Origin: Saccharina japonica
Lineage: Eukaryota; Sar; Phaeophyceae; Laminariales; Laminariaceae
Reading direction: 5' to 3'
DNA length: 64,000 bases
Assembly: GCA_008828725.1 (NCBI GenBank)
Contig: MEHQ01004429.1
Location: forward strand, 349,374-413,373
Shown here: positions 1 to 11,200 of the stretch, piece by piece
Layout of the letters: each line of letters starts with the position of its first letter
Numbering within the stretch: the stretch's first letter is position 1
Notes under the pieces: model-generated
Databases searched by the model: none
The model's input: only the letters and a program-made list of their open reading frames with translations
Told to the model about the DNA's origin: nothing
Position numbers and translations under genes: made by a program

Positions 1-53
1 ACCAGACCAAGATCGACCAGCTCTTCAAGGCGGCTCCTGCTCCGACAGCCAAG
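1..53 (+). CDS. POLE: POLE exon with degenerate PIP box
   Basis: The frame starting at base 3 reads QTKIDQLFK and ends in AAG before a GTGTAA donor. It aligns with the KKISELF segment of human POLE. QxxIxxLF resembles a PCNA-interacting (PIP) box, but the first aromatic position is Leu. The stop codon seen when reading on at 54 lies in the intron and does not end the gene. Confidence 0.8.
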
Positions 54-3000
54 GTGTAATTTCATCCATGGCTATTTTGTTTCTCGTTACGTTTCGTTTT
101 TTTCTTCCATCCCTGTTTTGTTTTGTCTGGTCGTCCAACTTGGGTCGTCCCATCTTTTTTTATCACAGCCCGCCCCATGAATTACTCGTACAACCCTTGT
201 GCGTTTTGGCGAAGAAGAGGGCATCGTCCATTACGGGTATTTTTTTGGGGGTAATTTATGTCAACCGCGAAAGAGGAGTGGAACGACGCGTGCTAGTATA
301 CAATATGCAGGGCATACGCCTTACAGCACATTTTTTTTGCTTTCTGAGGCAAAACATATTACTCGACTGAGGGGCTACGGCGTATGCCCTATAAGGCATG
401 CCTGATCGTTGTACGTATACCTAAGCCGTGGGGATATTCATCGGGATATATATGATCGTTTTTTTTTCTTAAGGTCGTTTGTTTTTTGTGACATACTCGT
501 ATTATAGGGTAGGGTGAGGGTTAAAAAGCTCGTTCTATGAGGAGCCTCAGAAAAGTAAGGTGCCACCCCTAGAAGGCAAAAATAGCTCGCGTCGAAACAC
601 AGAAAAGGTTCAAGCGTTGGTGCGCATCAAGTAACACCCTCTGCACAGACCTGCGGGTGTTAGCGGGGTCCCCGCCTTACTGTATATACGTATTAGGTAG
701 TTCCAGGTTATAGGGTTTTGTAATAACGTTGTCTGGCTTGGGGCATCCTCAGCTTGCCCCACTTCCTTGCCTACGATGGCCCTGAATGTGCGGAAGGGCT
801 TTTGCTTTCGTCGACGCCAGCGGCAGCAACGCGCTTCAGGCTTTCATTCGCTACCGCACACAACCCCTCACGTTTCAACGAAACACCCCAAGCGCCAAAT
901 CACCATTGACCTCTTTTTTAGCGCCCTATTAATACTATATTCGTCGTTAACGGTTTTTCCCCGTCGCCTTCCTCACCCCCGACAAAAAAACGAAAAACAT
1001 TGAACAGCTCACCAGTGCCGGGGCTTCAACCACGACGATGCCGACAACTGATATCGAAGACATGGGGAGCGGCGCAGCAACGGCGGGTGGGGCGGCAGCG
1101 GGCGGCCGCAGCATTCTGGGCGCCCGTGCGCGCGTGACGAAGCGAGTCGGCAACGGGAAGAACGCCCTCGGTTTTTCCGACGGCGCTGGCAAGGAGAACG
1201 CCTCGCACGGTGCCACAGGGGACGGGGGTGGCATCGTCGAGGAGGAGGAGGCCGGGGGAGGCGGAGAGGAGGTGGAGGAAGTCGCCGTGATTATTCGCAG
1301 GGAGGACGACTTCCAGGGGTGGTTGGCTCAGCAGAAGGCGGGCTGGAGGAAACATCGGGAGCAGAGCCGGCACAAGAAGCATTCGGAGTCGCGGTCGGAG
1401 GTAACCTGGTGCAGATTATTTCTGCGCGCTCGCGTGTCGTTCGGGCGGTTTTCGTGCTCGAGGTTTTGTAAGCTTTGTGTGTTCCGGTGGGTGCTGATGG
1501 AAGGTGGCTTCAGCCGTAGAGGCGGTAGGAGGGGGGGGGGGGGGGGGTGCTTGTTATATTGTGGTGTGCAGGGTATAAAATAGTGGTGGCCGACTGGCTT
1601 CAAAGATGGGATATATATAACCTCTCGCGGCGGCAAAGCACCCCACAGATTTTCGCAACCCGCCCAGGAGATATCGTTGTGTTTTTTGTCCTGGCCACCA
1701 AGACGCCCCGTCGTCTCTGTCGGTAGGCAAGGTGCCGAGTTCGTTCCATCACCCAACCTCTGTCGTAGTCGTCTTAACCCCCCCCCCCCCACCGTGCTGT
1801 TGTGCGGGTACGCTCAGGCGATGACGGCGTTCAGGGGGACGAGCGGGGTGGGGAACGGGGGCGCGAGGGGTGGCGGGGGCGGCGCCAACGGGGGCGCCGG
1901 GGAGCAAGAGAAGCGGCGGCGCACAGCCGCCATGGGAAAGTCCGGGCTGCAGGGCTACTTGACTTCGACCCAAGACACGCTCTTGCGCGGCTTCTGGCAG
2001 GTACGGATAAGGTTTATGAGAGCGCCTCTGTACCTGGGGAGAGTACCACGCTGGACGTAAATATAAGGATCGGTCGGGTATTAATATTGATAGCCCAACC
2101 GTCCTTATATTTTCGACCAGGATGTGGTATTTAGGTAGCGTTATTCTGCTGAGGCTCTGGGGGGGGGGACCCGGGGGAGCATCGGCGGGGCAGAGAGCGT
2201 AGCTGTGGCAACGTGAACTTTTCGCCTGTACATTGATTGCGCTGTGCCCGCTGTGTGCCGATGGATGGCAGGCCTGCCTGATGAAGGCAAGCTTTTTGCG
2301 TCGGTGTGACATCGCTATGTTTGTCTCGCGCCACCTGGGCGCCAGCACTCATTGGCTCGGGCGCTGCTGATAACGTACAAGTAGCGCTGGACGCTGGTTG
2401 CTGCTAGAGTGCCCAGCTTCTTGAGAACTCATCAGCACTTTGGTCTTTCGCTTGACCTTCGGGTAATTATTTTTGAAGCAAGCTCGCAATTTTTTTCAAC
2501 TCCCCCTGTTGTTGGCTTTTCGCGCGAGTTGGTCCTCCTCGTCTCAAGGCTCCCCCTACCCCCCCCACCCTTCACTTTCCCCCTCTCGACGATGTGACAT
2601 AACGCCTCTAACTCGGCAGATAGTGGAAATCCGCCCCAGCGATAAGCCGGGATCGTTCACGGTGTTCGCGATGACCGGCCCCGGGGACATGCAGGTGGGT
2701 TGATTGTCTTCGTACCTCGGCTAGTTTTTGTATTCCGGATTGCTCGTTCTTCACAGCAGTACGAAGGTTTCATTTGTTCTGCCTATATACAAGAGCAAGT
2801 GTACCGTGGTGTACACGCGCGATGCGGAATCATGCAGTTTCCTTGGGATACATGTTTTTGAAGTGCTGTTGCATTCTTGAGCACTCTAAACTCGGCGCGA
2901 TCAATCGGCGGGCATGCATAGGGGTTCCAACCTCCCGTTGTTTTCGCTGGACCATCGGTTGCGGTGCGTTCTTGCTATCAACTGTGTGCGAAAGGGGTTG

Positions 3001-5221
3001 GTGAAGGTCAATAAACAGTCAAGGATACTCGCGCAGTCGCTGGGGTATGTTCGATAGAGAAGTCGCACTACAGTACGGTGCAGCATCGTAGATTACAGTA
3101 CAGAGTATCATATCACGTACTGCAGTACAGCATCATATAGACTCCAGGGCAGCATCCTAGACTCCAGGGCAGCACCATGGACTGCGGTTCGGTGTCACGC
3201 CTAGTAGACTACGTACGTATGTACAGTCCAACAGTATCATGGACTGCAGTACACTACCAGGCCAGCGTACGAATAGACATACACGTACAGCAGCAGTATC
3301 ATGGAGCATTTTTCAGCAGGTGCCCGTATCATACCGGGTGATAAGATAACACACCCCCTCGGGGCGAATTTTCCTGGAATTTTCTCGACAGCGGGGAAGA
3401 GTGCAAACACCGACTGATGCGTCTATGAGTACGGAAAGGCCTTTCTCGTTGTGTGTGCCCCGCTTGTTTAGGAGAAAATCGGCTCTTCACGGGTCATGCC
3501 CCCAAACCTGCGGGTCGGGTCAGGGAGTTTCCGAAATCTCATGGGTCGGGTCGGGTCGGGTCGGGTCTGGTCTGGTCGGGTCAGGAAGTTTACAAATTCT
3601 CTCACGGGTCGGGTCGGGTCACTGTTACCAGACCCGACTCGACCTGACCCGCGAGGTGTGACCCGACCCATGAACAGCCCTGAAACATTCAGCCGGGGGG
3701 TGTGTGCGTGTTATCTTGCGTGTTACACCGTTTTTTTGTTTTAATCTTCCACCGCATATCCGTCGACGTCGTTTCTTTTTTTTCGGCAGATCATTCCGAT
3801 CACCATTCCCCGGGTGTTCTATGTGAACTGCCTGGAGGACAAGGGCCCCGAGGCGTCAACCATGGGGCGGCGGGTGGCCCGGATCTTGCCCAACGGCCAC
3901 CCGTCGCCGTTCCTGCACGAAGTGGCGATGGACGAGGCAAAGTTCCAGCGGAGCGAGAAGCAGGTGGGGGGTAAAGCTCGGTCAAGCCTGAGCGCCGGAC
4001 GGACGGACGGCGGGGATAATTTTTTCTGGAAGGAGCAGAGAAATGAAGAGAGAAAACACAACCAGACGAGCATCAAGTTATGCGTGTCTGGCATTCGGTC
4101 TGATGCGGCCGGTTTTGCCTTGCTGCATTCCCAAGCGCCGTTGCCAACATTAAGTTTCGCGCCGGTTGAGCGACAAGCGATGCACGCGACGGGGAGGACG
4201 ATCGCGCGTGGGGAGGGATTTCAGAGCTTCCCTCCAGCTGCGCTAACAAGCTTTGAACAGACCCCCCTACCCACCAACCCACTCGTCGGCCTCTTACTCT
4301 AAATTAAGTTGGTACTGCCCCCCGCGCTTGGTGCAAAGCAATGTTGTGTCCGGTCGGTGAAAACCCGACGTCCTCCGCCCCGGCATTGTTGGGATGCGAG
4401 GGTCTATGGCCATACGACTACGATGCATAACATGAAGTACACCCCGCCCCCCACCCCGGCCACCGCCTCCTCCGCCACCGCTGTGCCGCTTGAGGTGGAG
4501 GATTTCCTCCACCACGCCGGAATAGAAGGGGTGTACGAGCTAGGAACGCCCTTGGTCTACCGCGCCGTCTTGCACCTGGGTTCCGTTGCAAGGGTAGCGC
4601 AGGGGAGGGTAGCGGCGCTGAAGGGGGTGCGGTCGGGGGCGGGCCAGGCGCCAGGGTTCGAGCTGGAGGACTTGGAGCTCGTGACAGCGGTGAGAGTTCG
4701 GGTTCGATGCTTTCGAAGGGTTCGAGCGGCTGTTGCAAGCATGGCCGGTTTTTGGAAAGCTCCTGCCCTGATTTTGATGTTTCGAGCGGGATGTTTGCGA
4801 GCATTTTACCGGTTTTTGGAAATATCTTGTCTGTCGCAGCGGCAGCGGGGCTCTGTTGAAAGAGAGTCCGGAAAAGTTGTGACCGGAGGGTTAGATGGGT
4901 GAACCTGCCGGCTTGTGACGGGCTGAACCACCGCGCAGGAAAAGCATCCTGTCGTTTTCGTGTCTGTTCCTGGGAAGGGTTTCGCCGGTACTGCCGGTAG
5001 AACACCATTGGAAGAGTTAGCTCGGATGGACCATATCGCAGAACATAGGCGGTGTGATGCAAAGGGGGACAGGACTTGAACACGTTGATGGCGCGAGTCG
5101 TACCCTTGGTTGTCGGTACTTGTTGTCTTGGAGGTTCTTCCCGTCGACTGTCAAGCTTGGCTGGTCTCCTTGTTCTCTGTGTGCTCGAGGCATGCCTAAG
5201 TCTTCGTACCTCTACTACAGC

Positions 5222-5263
<42 letters not shown>

Positions 5264-8200
5264 CCGCGCAATCAATTCGATGCTGTCATCCAATGCAAGA
5301 AAGTCCGCCCCACAAGCGGTTCTTAGTAGGTTGCAGCTCATCCTTCATGCGACTCGCCCAACACCTTGCGGTCGCTTCGCGCTTGGTGCAAGCAATGTCT
5401 GCCTAGTTGTGGAAAACCCAACGTGCTCCGTTCCGACATTGTAGGGGTGCGAGGATCTATGGTCATAAATACGACTACGGCCGTGCATAACATGAGTACC
5501 TCCCGCCCGCCGCCGCCGTCGCCGCCTGTCACTTCGTGTTTGTACAAAACCCTCAGGCGGCACACCCGTACTTGCACCCTTCGGTGGCCACGTTCAAGCA
5601 CATCTACCTTTACCACTCGAGCTCGGGCAAGAGGGGAATGGTTGGGCTCTTCTACGTGCAGGTGAGCTGCTGTGATCACTGCCGCCACCGCAATGCAGTC
5701 GAGCAAACAGACCACACCACTCTCTTACGGTTTCGCCTATCAAGCGCCGCTTGGCATCAGCCAAGCCCCCCCCCCCCCCCTTCCCCCCCTCGTCTATCCC
5801 TTTCCCGCAGAACTCCCGAACCTGCTGGCAACGTCGTTGTGCTCATCTCTGGTGGGAATCAAGGAGAAATTCGGTGTTCTATGGTATTTATTTGCACCGC
5901 CAAGTCAGCCGGAGAAGCGCGTTCACGAAAAACATCCCCTTTCCCCTTATTCTTGTTCTTCCTGCTTGTCAGGGGACGAACGAGGACATCGAGCCGGAGC
6001 CCATCGTGGAAGGCGGTGCGGACGAGGAGGCGGAGGGTCCGGGGGAACGGCCGGTAATCGCTAAGGCCTTCGTGTGGCTCATCAATCCGTTCGCGAGAAG
6101 GGACGGCGAACAGAAGCCGCCTCTCTCTCGAATCTTCGAGAAGTTCACGAAGTGAGCGCATGATGCATCGTGAAACGAGAAGTTGATTGGTGGTGGGACA
6201 GTATATTGAGGCTTTTGCTACCGGCCACGGGGTTCTCACAGACAAGGAGGCGTGATTTGTGTGTTTCTGTAGATTGTGTTTGTGTTGTGATTGTGTGTGT
6301 TCGTGTGTGATGTGTTTTGCGTGTTTGTGTTAGTGGTTGTGTGGTTACGTGTGTTCCTGTGTGCGTGCTTGCCGTGTGTCATTGACACGGTCTTGAGGGT
6401 GAATTAATTTTCCGTGCTCTCCCCTTTCCTCTACGCCGTAGCTGACGCGCCAACTGCATCACGGGGTTTCACGTCTCAATGCGCTCTCCGCTTGTGTCTT
6501 GCGTAAACGCGCTTTCCGTACGTAGTCCTCAACCCTGGTACGCCTTTTCACAGTGAAACCCCTCTCAGCCATATTTTGTATGTTCCCGGTCGAGTCCTGA
6601 TCATTGTTTTGGCCTGCCGTCCGCCGCCCGGTTTTTCTTTTCTTTTCTTCAACAGCAATCCTGCCAGCTCTTGCACCTTCAAGGTGTCTTCCGCGGGTAG
6701 CGCGGAGGAGGCCTGGGCTTCGGCCGACGCCTCTTTGGCCTCGTACTCCCGTCAGCGGAACGGCCCGACGTTGGTCCTCTCGCAAGGGCTTGTGCATGGG
6801 CAGGTGCGATGAGCTTCAGCAAAAGTCGAACTGGGTGTACCGGAAGTCGGCGGGTGGAAAGAAGGGGTTTCCATGTGTGTTTTGCGTGTGTACGGGTACG
6901 TGAATCGCTTGTGGGTTACTACTTGGCCCACTGATAATGCTCACACACAGCGCACACCTATATGTATATACAAGCGGCAGGAGTTGCTCGAACTTGGTTG
7001 GTAGCTACACCGCTCCTCAGACGCTCGGACATCAGCAGCAGCAGCAGCAGCAGTGCTGTAGTCCCGGCGACAATACGACACATTACAATGTGTTGCCTCT
7101 GCCTGGACCTTGTTTTTTCGGCGTACGCACAGTAAGTAGCGCTGGCCAGCCAGCCTGTCACGACTGGTTGCTTGTACGAAGTGTAAGCGCCGTGGGAACA
7201 GGCGGCTAGCATCATTTTTCCGCTACATACCTATTAAAACTCATTAAATAGCCTTTTGAATGGTTGCCTGTTGCGGCGTTCTCGATCACAGGGGTTGGGT
7301 GCGGCCTCGCACAAGAGTGTTGTCACCACCCTATTAATGGTTTCCTTTTGTTTTTCCCTTCAGCTGCTCTGCCCTTAGAGGGAAAAATCCATGTGTACAA
7401 GGTTGTGAAACGCGTTACGTCGCTCCGCTCCGAATGATGATTCGCAGGAGCTTCGACGGCGTCTTCCGGCGCTGTCCGAGTTGCCGGTGACGCACATCCC
7501 CGGCAATGCAGAGGACGAGCGTTTTCCCGCGCTTGGATGGCAAGCGTTCGCCGCTCAGAGGATGGTGCAAAGGTTCGATAATATAATTAAAAATGCATTT
7601 TTTGTTTTTTCTTCATCCTCGGGCGGATTGGTAAAAGTGAAGCTTCAGCTCACCACACTTCCACATGCAAAGTTCGTCTCGGGAGGTTTGCACGAGAAGC
7701 CTTGGTGCGAAACGTTACGACAATGGATGCCGTACGCGATGCTCGCGTGCAGTACGTAGCCCGTTCTGCAAGACGGAACGTAAAATTTGCCTTAGAACGC
7801 ATGCCCTGGGCAAACAACTAACCCGCACGGGCAGCCTCTCGCCAACGATTGTTGTTGTCCTATGGTTTGCCGTGAAGCGGCTTCCCCCCCCCCCCACAAG
7901 GCAAAAGCCCTCGCGGTGCCCGGTCATCACGTAGCTGTTACCGCCACGCTCGGCTCCTGCTTACGTAGCTCAAGAGCAATGCTCCCTGAAGCCTCTCCGC
8001 GTCCTCCACCAGTGAGAGCAACCCTCCGTCAGCCATTTTCTCGCCCTCCTATCCTATCTCGAGATCAATTCTCCTTTTGAAGCTGTCTCTCCCCCCGTCC
8101 GTGCCGCACCCACGCGTTTTTCTGTGTGTGTCTGTGTGTGTGTTCTTTCCTGAAGGTTTTTCATCGCTCCGAGGTGGCTCGCCGATCGTCTGCTGTGCGC

Positions 8201-11200
8201 GCGGTACGCTCACCTTCCGCTGGCCAACATCGGGGCGGATGCTCCCTGCGCCATGGCCGACGCGTTCTTCGGGCGGCTTTTGAGGCACAATCGGCACGTG
8301 CTTTGGGCATCGGAGACATCGCGGCCGGACTTGGGGGGAACGGAAGGAGATGAGAACGACGTGAGAATACGAAACTACTGCTGTACGAGTACGGCATACA
8401 GCCCTGTCCCCGTTTGGTACATTCACCAAAGCCTACGATACAACTCCGTTTTGTTCATTAATTCATACTAATTCAAGACTTTAATTAGTTTTACCTTCGA
8501 AGAACTTATATTAGTAGGGCGTCGAGCACGTTTGCCGTACCCCGCAGTATTTTGCGTGAGGCGTTTCGTACTGTAGTTGGGATAGCTCGTTACGAGAGAA
8601 CTCGACTCCAATGGTGTAGGGGCTGTCGAAAGCAGTGTTTTCATGAATACGCTCAGGGAATTTGTTCAGAAGGGGCTTTGTATTCCCCCCCCCGGTACTT
8701 TCAGAGAAAGGGGTGTTTCCAAACGTGAGATAGGCGTTCTTGTTGGGGGGTGAACAGCACGGTTGTTGTTGTCGGTATTGTTGTCGGCATAAGAGGAAGG
8801 GATGTTTTGTAACGCACTGCACGTTATGTAGCCGTTCTATATAGTTGAAGGGCAGCAGGCTATTTAGCGGGTACTGTTATTTGTTGTATCGACGTTCGAT
8901 GCCTTTTGTTTGTTTGTTTGTCGGTCCTCGTATATAGAACAGCATGACAAGCACAGCAGCGTACTGGTGGATGCGTATATATGAATAGAAGCTTTCGATG
9001 GTGTGCCGTGGAAACGGCGCGGAGATTTTTGGGGTGGAAAATCGCGCACAGAAGATAGCGCCTTACCGTCCGCCCACCCCGCTTTGGTGTTTAGATCGGA
9101 CCTGGTTGTTGGCGTCGTCTACGTTGTATTCGTAGGGCCCGATCGACAGGATACCGTTTTTTTCAACATATATTGCGTTGTCGCCAGATGGCTTCCCATC
9201 AACGCTGGCATTTGTACCCCACGCCCTTGCGTCATACATAGCAACGCGCTCCTTCTTTTATCTTCCGGCAATGCCTTGCCTGTTCATAGTTCATGTTCAT
9301 GGTAGGACCGAAGCCGTGCTTGTATCTCCGCTTACAACTTGTCACGTACCGGTACAATGCATGACTGCACCAGGTCTGGGCGGAGGACCTGGCTTCCCCC
9401 ACCATCCTGCAGCCCGGCGCGTACCGCAACATCTGCATCGAGCTGGAGATCCATGGGCTCGCTGTGGGCGCCGTCATCGTGAGTTGCGATCGGATCGATC
9501 CTGGGGCTGCGTGTTTAGGCATTTCCCCGTACAGCTCCCAGATCGGGTCAGTGGGCTGCAGAAGTAGGGAGTATTTTGGTGAAGCATTTTTTAATGTGTG
9601 TTTGCGTTTTGCTCCACCTTGGCCCAGCAACACGCTCGGGCTTCTTCGATGTAGCAGATCTGCTGACTTTTACCCCGCTCGTTGGTATTCCTCCACAGCC
9701 TGACAGCGCACATTGCGTGTTGTCGCGGTAATTTTGGGAATGGGGGCGATTTAACCTGGCCTTACTCGTTCGATCCCTTCGTTCGCGCCACCAAGAGATG
9801 CCCCGCTTAACGCTGTGAGGCACGCTTTGTTCCTGCTCCATTGACCCGTGAAAACGTCGTTATGCTTCGTGCTCCCCTCGAGAACTTCTCTCCTTTCGAA
9901 GGAGTGTATACCGGTATATCCCCTTCGCTTGATATTGTCAGCTTTCCCATCGGTGAGCATATTGCACCGCCGTGCGGACGGGCATTCCTGTATGCTGTCC
10001 CCCTGTTTGATACCGCCTCTTAAAAATCTAAATTCCTGTTTAACACCGACTTCCCGGTCTGTCCACGGCCACCTTCGTTGCACATTTGCTTTAAAAAACC
10101 GCCTACCCAGGCGTCGTCGCAACTGGAAGCGCTGGAGGGCAGCCAGGGGGTGACCGCGCTCAGTGTCAGCAACGAAACCAGTGGTAACAGTGGCGGCGGC
10201 AACATTTTCCCCGGGGGGGGTGGCGGGGGGGGGGGCGACGGCGCCGGGGTTGGGGGAGGCGGCCGAGGGAGTGGGGGGGGAGGGGATGACCAGGCTGTGG
10301 CCTCCGCCTTCAGGATTCTGAAGGTTAGACCCGAGTTCTTAAAGGTTGCCACTTCTGACACGCGCCGCGCTACGTTACTAACCCTTTTTTTTATATGGAA
10401 TACACCCATTCGACGAGCAATGCCACGGTAGGGTAGGGGTTGCAGTTAGTTTTTGCCTCCCGGGGCAATATTTTCTGACCGGTTGGGCTCCTTAGCCCCT
10501 TAAGAACTGGTCCCACGTATTTGGGGACAAAATACTTGGAATTAGTGTGGGATAATGTTTTCAGTTCTGAATGGGTTAAGTGAGCATCAACCGGTTCTAG
10601 GTACAATGTGATACTTTTACTATCAATAGTAAAGTTTTGTTTCTAGACCTACTCGTAGCGCATACCCGTATACAACCTTGGTCGGGTTGCGGGAAGAAAC
10701 TTTTTCAATTTCGCGTTTCGGGTGATATATCGAGCTTCCTCATGTGAGGAACTCCGAGAAGAAGGTATGAGGCACCACCCCTACAAGGCAGGCATTGCTC
10801 ATTGTCTCGGCGGGTAATTCCAAGGAGGTTGTCCCGCGAAACGTGTATACAGTATGTGTATATATACGAAGTATATTATCTAAAACTATACGCTCAAAGG
10901 GTTGTCAATGTAGCCTTTTAGTTTCCCTTACCACCCTCACGCTTGCCCCCCCCCCCATACCTCACGGCGCTTCGCGCTTGGTGCAAGCAATGTCTGCCTG
11001 GTTGGTGAAAACCCAACGTGCTCCGTCCCGGCATTGTAGGGATGCGAGGGTCTATGGTCATACGACTACGGCCGTGCATGACATGAGTACCCCCCCCCCC
11101 CCTCCGTACCTCGTTCTGTCTTCCCGCTGTTCTAACCCCCCCCACCCACCGCCTATAAATATTTTACCAGGTATCTATTTATACGTTGGGTTGGCGTCGG

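Larger units (their letters stand above)
54..3789 (+). other. POLE introns 1-4: content
   Basis: Intron 54-1007 has no gene; 480-600 resembles repeat text at 10700-10800 (shared phrases around GAGGAGCCTCAG and GCACCACCCCTA). Intron 1401-1817 has a G-run at 1531-1547 and a pyrimidine tract before the acceptor. Intron 2001-2619 holds a small inverted-repeat element (2043-2129). Intron 2695-3789 holds a CAG/TAC-rich imperfect minisatellite (about 3060-3310) and a GGGTC element. Confidence 0.7.

Noticed and set aside
9-59. Window start as the C-terminus of a FEN1-like protein with a PIP box
   Set aside because: The apparent stop at 57-59 follows a GT donor, and the next exon (DIEDMG, WLAQQKAGWRKHR) aligns with POLE in phase.
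3505-3670. Internal telomere repeat
   Set aside because: The GGGTC/GGGTCGGGTC units are pentamers, not TTTAGGG-like, and are inverted at the far end within a dispersed element.
4418-5341. 307-codon minus-strand ORF
   Set aside because: It runs antisense through a POLE exon, an intron and the poly-C tract (as poly-Gly). It has no domain and is a shadow of high-GC sequence.
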